DNA of 64,000 nucleotides from CAVQRC01 sp963715045. Its GTDB lineage: Bacteria > Planctomycetota > Planctomycetia > Pirellulales > Lacipirellulaceae. Each line of letters begins with the position of its first letter. The stretch's first letter is position 1. The translations under genes were made by a program, and so were the position numbers. The notes under the pieces were generated by a model. The model made no database searches. It had not been told where the DNA came from and saw only the letters and a program-made list of their open reading frames with translations. Positions 56,048 to 64,000 of the stretch are shown piece after piece. The stretch covers positions 186,001 to 250,000 of the forward strand of contig CAVQRC010000003.1 of NCBI GenBank assembly GCA_963715045.1. Reading direction: 5' to 3'.

Positions 56048-57688
56048 ATGAAGGAACCGCTGAACGATAACGTATCGGTCGCCACCGCAGCTTTGGAGTT
56101 GCGCGATCCTGCCGTCTCAACGCGGGCGCGGTTCAGCGACTGGCTGCTGGTGTTGATCCTGTTCTTCGTGCATGCGGGCGGCCCCGTCCCCGATGTGAAC
56201 GAGCCGCACTACCTGAGCAAGGCGAAACACTACTGGGATTCGACCTGGTGTGAGGGGGACTTCTTTCTTGATTCGGCCGACGCCCATGCAGTTTTCTACT
56301 GGACATTCGGTTGGCTCACGCAGTTTCTGTCGCTCACCGCCACGGCCTGGGTCGGCCGCTGGATTGCGTGGTCGCTGATGGCCTGGGGGTGGTGCCGGAT
56401 GATGGGGGCGGTTACCCCGCGGCTGCTTGCCGCACCCCTGGCCGCCGCGGTGTTTGTGACGCTCGACGACCGCGCGGATCTTTCCGGAGAGTGGGTGGTC
56501 GGTGGATTCGAAGCCAAAGAGATCGCGTATGCGTTCGTGTTTCTGGGTGTCGGCAACGTGCTTCGCGGACAGTGGTGGTCGGGCTTCGTGTGGGTCGGCA
56601 TCGCGATGGCATTTCATCCGCTGGTCGGGGGCTGGACCGCGGTAGGGCTGGCGTTTGTGTGGCTCGCGGTGCCGGCAGGACGGCCACCGCTGCTGAAGTT
56701 CGCGGCTTGCGGGGCGACTGCGGCGGTGCTTTCGCTGCCCGGCGTGATTCCTGCTCTGCTTTTAAATGCGGGCCAGCCGGCGGGGGAGACTGCCGAAGCC
56801 GGTCGGATCTATGTTTACGAACGGTTACCGCACCACCTGGCCCTGCTCACCACGGATCCCGGGAAGCTGGTTCCCAAACTTGTCGCTCACGGAATTGCGA
56901 TCCTGGTGTTTGTGGCGCTGCTATTGGTATGGCAGCGGACCGTCAAAGAGGCCTCGACGAGTCTCCCTGTTCAGCGGCTCGCTGCCTTTACGGTCGCGGG
57001 CATCGTGATCGCCGGTCTCGGCCTGGGCTGGGAACTGTTGTTCAACGACAGCCCGCTGATCGGGGCCCGATTGCTCCGGTATTACATGTATCGCCTGGCC
57101 GACTTCTCGGTGCCGCTTGGTGTCAGCAGCCTGGTTGCCCTGCTCGTCGTCAGCGGCCGGGGTGTGTGGCCAGCGTTGTTGCTGGTGGTGGCCCTGGTTG
57201 GTTCGGGCTGGCATCTGGGGGATGTGATTGTCACCCGCTGGGAGGATGCCGCACCCCGGGCGGAAACTGCCAGGAAGGTGCGAAATGCGGCCGATTGGTA
57301 CGACGTCTGTACCTGGATCGACGAACACACTCCGCAGGACGCGGTGTTTCTCACGCCAAGAATGTCCCTCTCGTTCAAGTGGCGCGCCAGTCGCGGCGAG
57401 ATCGTCACGAGGAAAGACGTGCCCCAGGACGCGGCCGGGATCCTCGCCTGGTGGGAACGGATGAACGCGATTCACGCCCGCAACAAACCGACCGGCAAGC
57501 GGTGGTTCGCATCCCCGGCCTCGATCGACACCGAACGCATGCGATTGCTGGCCAAAAAGTATGGGTTCACTTACGTATTGAGCCGACAGCGAGATCAACT
57601 CGGACTGCCCATCGTGTATCGCAACGACACGTTCGCTGTCTATCAGGTTAAGGATGCCGGGGGCAGAGGCAGGTCGTCGCAACCTTAA
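56048..57688 (+). CDS. Polytopic membrane protein, DUF6798-like
   Basis: A 546-residue protein from the ATG at 56048 (MKEPLNDNVSV) with about ten transmembrane segments. Early motifs HAGGPVPDVNEPHYLSKAKH and DSADAHAVFYWTFGWLT match my memory of a planctomycete family of glycosyltransferase-like membrane proteins, from memory DUF6798. The C-terminal soluble region (TWIDEHTPQDAVFLTPRMSL) resembles the extracytoplasmic domain of GT-C enzymes. A lipid-linked sugar transferase role is plausible but unproven. Confidence 0.68.
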   Translation: MKEPLNDNVSVATAALELRDPAVSTRARFSDWLLVLILFFVHAGGPVPDVNEPHYLSKAKHYWDSTWCEGDFFLDSADAHAVFYWTFGWLTQFLSLTATAWVGRWIAWSLMAWGWCRMMGAVTPRLLAAPLAAAVFVTLDDRADLSGEWVVGGFEAKEIAYAFVFLGVGNVLRGQWWSGFVWVGIAMAFHPLVGGWTAVGLAFVWLAVPAGRPPLLKFAACGATAAVLSLPGVIPALLLNAGQPAGETAEAGRIYVYERLPHHLALLTTDPGKLVPKLVAHGIAILVFVALLLVWQRTVKEASTSLPVQRLAAFTVAGIVIAGLGLGWELLFNDSPLIGARLLRYYMYRLADFSVPLGVSSLVALLVVSGRGVWPALLLVVALVGSGWHLGDVIVTRWEDAAPRAETARKVRNAADWYDVCTWIDEHTPQDAVFLTPRMSLSFKWRASRGEIVTRKDVPQDAAGILAWWERMNAIHARNKPTGKRWFASPASIDTERMRLLAKKYGFTYVLSRQRDQLGLPIVYRNDTFAVYQVKDAGGRGRSSQP

Positions 57689-57817
57689 CCGAGCCCTGTT
57701 TCGCGGTGCGATCTTCATGAGCGTGCCGATTGTGCGGTCTGCGACTGCCGCAGGTCTGGACTCCGGGGGCTAGGCTTGCAGCAGGCGATTCTTCCTGACC
57801 TCGCGTTCGGACACTGC

Positions 57818-58921
57818 ATGCCATCCTGCTACCGCCACCATTGCGTGACGACGACTGCCGAACTGGCGGAGATCGCCCCGGCGTACGACGCCCTGTTTCG
57901 CCGAAGTGGAATCACGCTTCCGACGAAACAGGCGGGCCCGCTCGGCCACTGGCTCGACGCATTCTGCAAGGGCCGCCTGCGGCTGATCCTGGTTCACGAG
58001 TCACAGAGTCTCGTCGCGGCACTCCCGCTGGTCGAGAGCCGTATTCGCGGCACGCGTGTGGGCACGCTGCCGGTCAACTGCTGGTCGTCGGCCGGGGATC
58101 TGGTGCTGGACGAGCATTGCAAAATCGAGCCGACGTTGGCGTGCCTGTGGGAGAGCCTTGAGCATCTGCCTTGGTCGCTGTTCCGTTTCGATACGATTGA
58201 TTTCGAGACACCGCGGTGGACGGCTTTTGCAGATTGCGGTCGTGGCCGCGGCCACGTCGTCAGCAGCCAGGCCCAGTTCGACATCGGCCTGGTCGACCTG
58301 CAACCCGATTGGCCCGGCTATCTCACCCACCTGTCGTCCGGCTTTCGCAAGAAGCTCCGCAAGATCCGACGCAAAGCCGACGCCGCCGGCCAGGTGACCT
58401 TGGAGACGCTCATCCCCACAAAGACCGATGCCGCCCGAATGGCTGTGAGAAGCGTGCTCGAAGTCGAGCATCGCAGTTGGAAACGAGAGGCTCGCACGTC
58501 CGTCCTGAGCGACAACCGGGTTACCGAGTTCTTCCTGCGACAAGCTGCGGAACTCGCCGGTCAACAGCAGCTCGTGGTCTGCCGGCTGCTTCTCGACGAT
58601 CGACCGATCGCGGCACTGTTGGGCTGCATCGCCGGGCAGACCTTCTACGCTCACAAGACGGGCTACGATGAGACGTACCAGCATCTGTCGCCAGGTTGCC
58701 TGCTGATGGCCATGTGGATCGAGCGTTGTCACACGGCACCACCGTTGCCGGTCCGCCGCTTCCACATGATGGGTATTCTCGACGAGGCGACCGCTCGCTG
58801 GTCGACCGCGACCTACCCCGTCGGCCGGCTTCAGGTCGCGACGCGTCACCCAGGAAAGCTGTTGCTTCAGGGCTTTGATCTCCTCGGCCCGCTTGCCCGC
58901 CGAATCGCAATCGCGCCGTGA
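57818..58921 (+). CDS. GNAT/FemAB-like acyltransferase (CelD/BcsL type)
   Basis: A 367-residue protein if it starts at the ATG at 57818 (MPSCYRHH); a TTG at 57776 is also possible. It follows the BioF2-like/CelD acetyltransferase pattern: YLTHLSSGFRKKLRKIRRKA and VLEVEHRSWKREARTSVLSD, then a second GNAT half with YAHKTGYDETYQHLSPGCLL. Such proteins are linked to exopolysaccharide or cell-envelope modification in other bacteria. No carbohydrate operon is adjacent. Confidence 0.8.
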   Translation: MPSCYRHHCVTTTAELAEIAPAYDALFRRSGITLPTKQAGPLGHWLDAFCKGRLRLILVHESQSLVAALPLVESRIRGTRVGTLPVNCWSSAGDLVLDEHCKIEPTLACLWESLEHLPWSLFRFDTIDFETPRWTAFADCGRGRGHVVSSQAQFDIGLVDLQPDWPGYLTHLSSGFRKKLRKIRRKADAAGQVTLETLIPTKTDAARMAVRSVLEVEHRSWKREARTSVLSDNRVTEFFLRQAAELAGQQQLVVCRLLLDDRPIAALLGCIAGQTFYAHKTGYDETYQHLSPGCLLMAMWIERCHTAPPLPVRRFHMMGILDEATARWSTATYPVGRLQVATRHPGKLLLQGFDLLGPLARRIAIAP

Positions 58922-58933
58922 CAATTAAACGGG

Positions 58934-59186
58934 GGCCCCGGCTCTGCGCTTTGCCGGGGGATGGCTCGGATGTGCGCGCGCCGCGAAGGTGCCATGGGCG
59001 TTCAAAGCTGGTTCTCGAGTGATGGTGATTCGGAGCCTCCGGCTCTGCCGGGGGATAGCCTGGATGTGCGACGCGCCGCGACGGTGCCGTGACGCTGTCG
59101 AAGTCGATTTTGCGTGCTGAGCATTCTGGCACCGCGGTCGTGCACTGGTGATTCCACCGCGTCCCCGGCGGAGCCGGAGACTCCGG
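58934..59186. repeat. GGCTCTGCCGGGG-type repeat element
   Basis: Two direct copies (58934-58992 and 59032-59088) share GCCGGGGGATGGCTCGGATG-like blocks followed by GTGCG, CGCGCCGCGA and GGTGCC. A third, inverted block (CCCCGGCGGAGCCGGAG at 59163-59179) pairs with the start of copy 2 with one mismatch. The element fills the gap between the acetyltransferase and HAD genes. Confidence 0.75.
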
Positions 59187-59266
59187 ATCTAGTCGCCGTG
59201 CCGCCCTCCGCGATAGGATGACACGGTCGCGAATCATTCGAGCCAACCTCTGGAACCGGTCCCTTG

Positions 59267-59926
59267 ATGCCCAGCGAACCCATCCAGGCCGTCGCGTTCG
59301 ATCACGACGGTCTGATGTTCAACACCGAAGATCTGTACGTCGAAGTCGGCGCCGAGGTCCTGCGTCGGCGGGGGCATCGGTTGACGCGCGAGCTGTTGGA
59401 CGAAATGCTGGGCCGCCCTTCGCCGATCGCGCTGCAGATCATGATCGATCGTTATGAGTTGGACGATACCGTAGCGGGACTGGCGACGGAGTCCACCGAG
59501 ATCTTCGCGTCGATCCTGCCAACCCGGCTCGAACCGATGCCAGGTTTGATGCCGCTGTTAGATCGGCTTACCGCGAATTCGATTCCGACCTGCGTCGTGA
59601 CCAGCAGCGTCCGAGAACTGGTCACCACCACGCTCGGACTGACGCAGGTCACCGATCGCTTCGCGTTCACAATCACCGCCGAGGATGTGCGGATTGGAAA
59701 GCCCGATCCGGAACCTTACCTGATGGCGGCCGAGCGGTTTGGTGTCGACCCGGCCCGGATGATGGTGCTCGAAGACAGTCCTGTCGGCTGCCAGGCGGCG
59801 GTTGCGTCCGGCGCGTTCGTGGTCGCGGTTCCCGGTCCGCATTCCTCCGGGTTCGACTTCGGTATCGCTCACGTCGTCGCCGAGAGTCTCGCCGATCCTC
59901 GCATTCACGCCGCCTTACCAGCATGA
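59267..59926 (+). CDS. HAD-superfamily hydrolase, beta-phosphoglucomutase-like
   Basis: A 219-residue protein from the ATG at 59267. The nucleophile motif is AFDHDGLMFNTEDLY, the threonine/serine motif II is CVVTSSVRELV, and motif IV is MMVLEDSPVGCQAAVASGAF. This is the PGM-like subgroup with a helical cap. Substrates are probably phosphorylated sugars or small phosphometabolites. Confidence 0.88.
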   Translation: MPSEPIQAVAFDHDGLMFNTEDLYVEVGAEVLRRRGHRLTRELLDEMLGRPSPIALQIMIDRYELDDTVAGLATESTEIFASILPTRLEPMPGLMPLLDRLTANSIPTCVVTSSVRELVTTTLGLTQVTDRFAFTITAEDVRIGKPDPEPYLMAAERFGVDPARMMVLEDSPVGCQAAVASGAFVVAVPGPHSSGFDFGIAHVVAESLADPRIHAALPA

Positions 59927-60027
59927 CGGCCCCACGCAGCCCCGGTGATTGGCGATCCCCAACGCCCTCCGCCCGCTTGCCGGAGCCGGGGGAAACCGAT
60001 CTGCACCTCGTTCCGAAGGAAACCCTG

Positions 60028-60969
60028 ATGCCATTTTGTCGTCCCGCTCGCGGCGGCTTCACGCTCGTGGAGTTGCTGGTCGTGATCGCGATCATCGGGG
60101 TCCTGGTCGCGTTGTTACTTCCTGCCGTGCAGTCGGCCCGAGAGGCAGCGCGGCGGACCCAGTGTCAGAATCATCTCAAGCAACTCGGCCTGGCGATGCA
60201 CAACTACCACGATTCGCAGGGTGGGCTGCCCTATGGGGCGCCGTTCCCGTTTCATACCGCGAGCGGAGGGACGTGGACCGCTTTCATTCTCCCCTACATC
60301 GAAGAGCAGGCGATTTTCGACATGTTCGATTTCGACGAGCCATTGCAGCACGCGAACAATCGACAGGCGGTCACGACGGTGATCGAGACCCTCATTTGTG
60401 CGGCGGATCCAGCAGCGAACGAGCCGTTGCAGGGTGGCAAGAACTGCAACCATCAACCCTGGAACCCGTGCGGGTCGATGGCCAACTGGTACCCGGCCTC
60501 GATGGGACCGACCCGCGACGGAACGAATCCGTCCGTCTCATGCGTGTTCTGCCCCGAGCCCCATCCGAGCTGGTGCTGTCAGGGGCACGACTACGGCCGG
60601 GGGGGAATCGATACGTTCGCCGGACTGTTCGGCCAGCATCCGACGTCGATCCAGTTCCGACAGGTGACCGACGGTCTCAGCAAGACCTGGATGCTCGGCG
60701 AGTCGCTGCCCGCCCACTGCTCATTCAACGGCGCCTACAGCACCAATTTCCCCATCGCGGGAACCTCGATTCCGCTCAACACGATGATCACCAATGATCC
60801 CACTCGCGACGACCTGTGGTACTCGGCCTGCGGCTTCAAGAGCGAGCATCCCGGAGGTGCGAATTTCGTCAAGGCGGATGGCAGCGTTCAGTTTGTCGAC
60901 GTGGCGATCGACTACTTCATTTACAACGCCATGGGATCCCGCGCCGGCGGGGAAGGGGCCACGCCCTAG
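60028..60969 (+). CDS. DUF1559 protein with prepilin-type N-terminus
   Basis: A 313-residue protein from the ATG at 60028, preceded by AAGGA at seven bases. The N-terminus GGFTLVELLVVIAIIGVLVA is a type IV prepilin cleavage/methylation motif. The next conserved block AREAARRTQCQNHLKQLGLA and the C-terminal HPGGANFVKADGSVQF (H-x9-DG) identify DUF1559, a family greatly expanded in planctomycetes. It is probably an exported pseudopilin-like surface protein. An earlier in-frame start is not supported. Confidence 0.92.
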   Translation: MPFCRPARGGFTLVELLVVIAIIGVLVALLLPAVQSAREAARRTQCQNHLKQLGLAMHNYHDSQGGLPYGAPFPFHTASGGTWTAFILPYIEEQAIFDMFDFDEPLQHANNRQAVTTVIETLICAADPAANEPLQGGKNCNHQPWNPCGSMANWYPASMGPTRDGTNPSVSCVFCPEPHPSWCCQGHDYGRGGIDTFAGLFGQHPTSIQFRQVTDGLSKTWMLGESLPAHCSFNGAYSTNFPIAGTSIPLNTMITNDPTRDDLWYSACGFKSEHPGGANFVKADGSVQFVDVAIDYFIYNAMGSRAGGEGATP

Positions 60970-61056
60970 TTGCCCGCCGCGGTTGCCAGAGGATGTGTCC
61001 AGTCTGCCCGGGCACTTGTTCGCAATCTGCTTCCGGCTGGGCATCGTGGCGGGCGG

Positions 61057-61313
61057 TCATTCGCTGAACGTCTGGCCGCCGCTGTAGGGTTGCCCCTCGA
61101 CGTACGGTTCGCCCTGGATGTACGGCTGTCCTTCGACATAGGGCTGGTCTTCGAATACCGGCGCGGCTTCGCCATAGGTCGCCAGGGCGCGGGTCCTGCC
61201 AGCGGGCTGCTGTAGTCGTAGCAATCGCTGCAACTCTGACAGCCTCCGAAGGAGATAACACCGGCCAGTGCGCCGCCGCCAATTGCCAACAGGATATAGG
61301 TGCCTCGAAGCAT
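61057..61313 (-). CDS. Small lipoprotein with QPYVEG repeats (one frameshift)
   Basis: Starts at the ATG at 61313 with a signal peptide (MLRGTYILLAIGGGALAGVI) ending in Cys. The frame then becomes Ser/Arg-rich, but the neighbouring frame reads TYGEAAPVFEDQPYVEGQPY and continues with QGEPYVEGQPYSGG up to a stop at 61057. A missing base near 61195 explains this. With the frame restored it is an about 85-residue exported protein with four QPYxxG-type repeats. Function unknown. Confidence 0.65.
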
Positions 61314-61337
61314 TGAGATTCCTTTCTCACCGATGGT

Positions 61338-62585
61338 TCAGCCAGCAGACGCGTCGGCCATCGGATCCGACTCGAGCTCAGAACGGCCGTTGGGAAGCTG
61401 ATTGAATTGCTCTGGATCGAAGGGGTCGTCGGATGACGCGTCGCGCTCCCCGGGTGGTGCCGAATCGATCGCGTCGCGATCTCTCGCCCGGCTGCGATCC
61501 GGCCTGCCCACAACCCGCAGTCCTCGGCGAACCTTGCCGGGCGGGAACAGTCGATTCTCCACGTCGAAATCGAATTCATCGATTCCCGGTCCGGTCCGGC
61601 GTCTACCCAGGCCCGCGGTGGTCGTTCCCACGCCACGGTCCACGACCTCGGCCCGGGCCGCAGCCGGGCGGACGTCGTCCGGTGCCGGCGACTCGGCGAC
61701 GAGATTCAGCCAGTCGACCAGCGTGTCACGATGGCTGCTGCCTTGTTCGGCGAGGGGGGCAATTCTGGCCCCACCGTGGGGCGTGGTCGCCGCATGCAGC
61801 AGGGGGCTGGCAAGTGGCTCGCCGGAGTCGATCCAGCGGAGGATTTCCTCGAGATTTCTGAGCGTCGTCTGCCGATCGACTCCCCGGGTTCTTCCGCCAC
61901 GCGCCAGGCGGAGCGCGTCGCCGCCCCGGCGGGAGTGGCAGCCGGAAGTCGTGCACGAATTCAACAACAGAGGCTGAACCGTCCGTGCGAACGACTCCAT
62001 CGCTTCGTCACTGATAATCGGACGTTCGCCGGGACGATTCAAGTCGCCCGGGATGGGGACGATCATCGTCGGTACCTCGGCTTCGTAGGCTGCGGTGACG
62101 ACACCCTCTCGCGGCCGTTGCCGGTCTTCGAGACGCCGCATGGCGACGCGGAAGCGGGTTTCACTGAGTTCCAGACGGGGGTGGGTAGGGTCGATCTGTC
62201 GGACGATCCGCAATTCGTCTGCTGCAATCGAATAGAGCTTGTATCGGAGACACCAGTCAGCCAGTTGAAGGTGCCCGCCGACATCCGTGTCGGAAATTAC
62301 TTTCCGCTGGGCCACATAGAGTTCGACGAGGGATTGGGCGACCGCGGCGACTTCGCCGCGGCGAATATGAATCACCTGATGAGGCTGCCGGACGTGGTAG
62401 TAATCCCGATCCTGGGTGACGTCACCGGCGACCACATTTCCGTTGGCGAGCAGAAGCATCCATGGGGCTGCCTGGTGTTCGCCGGCGATCCCGAGGCTGG
62501 CGCGTGCGGCCCCCACGGCGAGGGCCAGCAGGAGCGCGACGCGGCGCCTACCCGGCAGACATTGGCTGGAGAAGAGAGGCATCAT
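61338..62585 (-). CDS. Exported protein with a CX4CH c-type-cytochrome-like motif
   Basis: A 415-residue protein with a signal peptide (VALLLALAVGAARASLGIAG). The segment VQPLLLNSCTTSGCHSRRGG near residue 215 resembles the haem-binding region of planctomycete cytochrome-like (PSCyt) proteins, but with CX4CH instead of CXXCH. The C-terminal 130 residues are acidic/Arg-rich and probably disordered. No dehydrogenase partner gene is adjacent. Haem binding is uncertain. Confidence 0.7.
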   Translation of the reverse strand: MMPLFSSQCLPGRRRVALLLALAVGAARASLGIAGEHQAAPWMLLLANGNVVAGDVTQDRDYYHVRQPHQVIHIRRGEVAAVAQSLVELYVAQRKVISDTDVGGHLQLADWCLRYKLYSIAADELRIVRQIDPTHPRLELSETRFRVAMRRLEDRQRPREGVVTAAYEAEVPTMIVPIPGDLNRPGERPIISDEAMESFARTVQPLLLNSCTTSGCHSRRGGDALRLARGGRTRGVDRQTTLRNLEEILRWIDSGEPLASPLLHAATTPHGGARIAPLAEQGSSHRDTLVDWLNLVAESPAPDDVRPAAARAEVVDRGVGTTTAGLGRRRTGPGIDEFDFDVENRLFPPGKVRRGLRVVGRPDRSRARDRDAIDSAPPGERDASSDDPFDPEQFNQLPNGRSELESDPMADASAG

Positions 62586-62737
62586 GGCGGGCGGAGACTA
62601 GAGTCGGCGGCCAGAGGCGTCAAGGCGAGTTGCCACGTACTAGCACCCGGGAGGGGCACGGCCTATATTGGCCGGCAGTCAGGCGGGCTGGACCCGGTCC
62701 CTGAAATCCAATCCGGCAGCAGGCAGGAACCAACCTT

Positions 62738-63016
62738 TTGAGCGACTTCGTGCGGTGGGACGTGACCTTTTCAGGCCGCGTACAAGGTGTCGGGTTTCGG
62801 TACACGACCCAGTCTCTCGCCCGGAACTTTGCCGTCGTCGGCTACGTACAAAATTTGCCCGACCGAAGAGTTCGGCTCGTCGTCGAGGGGAATCGGGCCG
62901 AGGTGCGGCGATTCGTCGATGCCATCCAGGACCGCATGTCAGATCACATCGAGGATGTTGAGATTAACCGGTCGGAGTCGCGCACGGAGTTTGCGTCGTT
63001 TGAAATTCGTCATTAA
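62738..63016 (+). CDS. acyP: Acylphosphatase
   Basis: A 92-residue enzyme that hydrolyses acyl phosphates. GRVQGVGFRYTTQSLA contains the phosphate-binding Arg, and VVGYVQNLPDRRV the catalytic Asn. The start is either the TTG at 62738 or the GTG at 62750; the conserved region begins at VRWDVTFSG. It stands alone on the plus strand. Confidence 0.93.
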   Translation: MSDFVRWDVTFSGRVQGVGFRYTTQSLARNFAVVGYVQNLPDRRVRLVVEGNRAEVRRFVDAIQDRMSDHIEDVEINRSESRTEFASFEIRH

Positions 63017-63156
63017 GCTCGCGGTACGAGCAATCGCAGGGTGGCAGCCTGACCGGGCAAGATTGGGTCAGGCGTCCGGTTGACCCGTCGGTTGCCGACA
63101 CCCTTAGATCATCGGGCCCCGCGGACGCCAGCAACGAGGGATCCCACCCCACCACC

Positions 63157-64000
63157 ATGCCTTCCTATCTCCCGCTCGTTCAACTTCCCCTCGCCGATAC
63201 GTTCGAGACTTTTCTGACACCCCTGTGGATCCTGGCGGTCGGATCCACCCTGGGGCTGTTGATTCTGTTGTTTCTGCTGGGACTGCTGTGGCTCGTCCAG
63301 AAGGATGCGGCCCGAGAAGCCGTCGACATCGTCCAGAGGGGCGTGCTCAAATGGATCAGCTACACCCTGATCGGTCTGGCCGCCTTTGCGATCGGAATCT
63401 TCGCCTGGGATCTGATCGCTGATACGGATTACCCGGTCGAGCGGGCGATCAATTCCGTCCAGCGGATCCCCGCGGTTGGCGACGTGGTGGTCACGTTCAC
63501 GGTTCCATCGGGGGCAGAAGATCTGTTGCTGGAACTCGAGGACAACGCCTTCCTGGCCGATGAGGTCACCGAATACACGTTGGAAGCCGACCAGGATCTG
63601 TCCCTGGGGATGGAACCGCGGGAGTCCCTCGAGGCCCCGTTCGCCATTGAAGGAGGCGACGAGTATCGATGGAAGACCGGGGATCGGCGACCACGACGAT
63701 TCGACGGCGAAGTTACCGAGATCTACGCCACGAATGTCAGCGATACCGAGGCCCAACTCACGTTGAAGGTCCATACCGAGGTCACGCTGCCCCAGGTCTA
63801 TGGGACCGTCCGGACCGCGGTCGGCGTGGTCTGCATCTACCTGATTTACCTCCTGATGCATGTCCTGCTGCCGAAGATGTCGGCGATCGCCGTGGCCACG
63901 GCCCGAGAAGCGACCGTCCAGCCCATCTTCGCGTTGATGCTCGCGGTCGGCCTGGTAGCGATCGCGGCGTCGAACTTCATTCCGTATCACACGTTCGGCG
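63157..64000 (+). CDS. Polytopic membrane protein, 3' end outside the window
   Basis: Opens at the ATG at 63157 (MPSYLPLVQLPLADTFETF) and stays open to the window edge (281 codons). It has membrane segments near residues 20-45, 67-90, 222-245 and 260-280. Between the second and third is a beta-rich extracytoplasmic region (VVVTFTVPSGAEDLLLELED). From memory, planctomycete ABC-transporter permeases begin in a similar style, but no transporter motif is visible in this part. The product name is left open. Confidence 0.6.
   Translation, partial: MPSYLPLVQLPLADTFETFLTPLWILAVGSTLGLLILLFLLGLLWLVQKDAAREAVDIVQRGVLKWISYTLIGLAAFAIGIFAWDLIADTDYPVERAINSVQRIPAVGDVVVTFTVPSGAEDLLLELEDNAFLADEVTEYTLEADQDLSLGMEPRESLEAPFAIEGGDEYRWKTGDRRPRRFDGEVTEIYATNVSDTEAQLTLKVHTEVTLPQVYGTVRTAVGVVCIYLIYLLMHVLLPKMSAIAVATAREATVQPIFALMLAVGLVAIAASNFIPYHTFG

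Overview
The window is GC-rich bacterial DNA that reads as a planctomycete chromosome, most likely Pirellulales-like. The evidence is taxon-typical gene families: a DUF1559 protein with a prepilin-type N-terminus, PEP-CTERM surface proteins with dockerin-like repeats, an ECF sigma factor overlapping a FecR-domain anti-sigma gene, a PknB-type kinase, a topoisomerase I with a lysine/alanine tail, and many small zinc-ribbon membrane proteins. I found no rRNA, tRNA, CRISPR array, phage or insertion sequence.

Layout. 0.2-4.8 kb: an AAA ATPase, dcd and nth (overlapping), a DUF309 protein and a Lon-N-domain protein. 4.9-13.7 kb: a plus-strand run of folE, two small membrane proteins, a large YdiJ-like FAD/Fe-S oxidoreductase, the molybdopterin genes moaD-moaE-moaA, a cysteine-desulfurase-like gene and a YkgJ-type cysteine-cluster protein. 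14-18 kb: an HU-like protein, a small lipoprotein, pyrD, trpS, a membrane protein and acpS. 18-24 kb: topA (minus) and a PpiD/SurA-like periplasmic folding factor. 24-29 kb: a truncated FAD-oxidoreductase gene, glgB and a degenerate RNase H-like gene. 29-37 kb: three PEP-CTERM genes facing an ECF sigma/FecR pair. 37-47 kb: an HD hydrolase, zinc-ribbon proteins, a DJ-1 protein, an ACT protein, a thioesterase, an AnmK-like/class I amidotransferase-like pair with degenerate active sites, a KASIII-like synthase and a kinase. 47.5-55.3 kb: a minus-strand lipid cluster (solute-binding lipoprotein, KASII, ACP, two CrtI/phytoene-desaturase-like flavoproteins, FabZ, FabI). 56-64 kb: membrane, acetyltransferase, HAD, pilin-like, cytochrome-like and acylphosphatase genes, then a membrane protein running off the end.

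Three things stand out. First, the lipid cluster looks like a dedicated type II fatty-acid-synthase line joined to carotenoid-desaturase-type flavoproteins, a combination known from ladderane and polyene gene neighbourhoods. Second, short dispersed repeats occupy intergenic spaces: an ~80 bp partly palindromic element with five copies here, a second ~65 bp family at two convergent gene ends, a GGCTCTGCCGGGG family and a GAGGACACGAAG-type inverted-repeat family.

Third, about fifteen single-base frame disruptions interrupt eleven otherwise well-conserved genes, including fabI. Many lie in short homopolymers and the downstream frames stay intact. Indel-type sequencing error is the likeliest cause for most of them, so these genes are described below as if the frame were restored, with the break point given.
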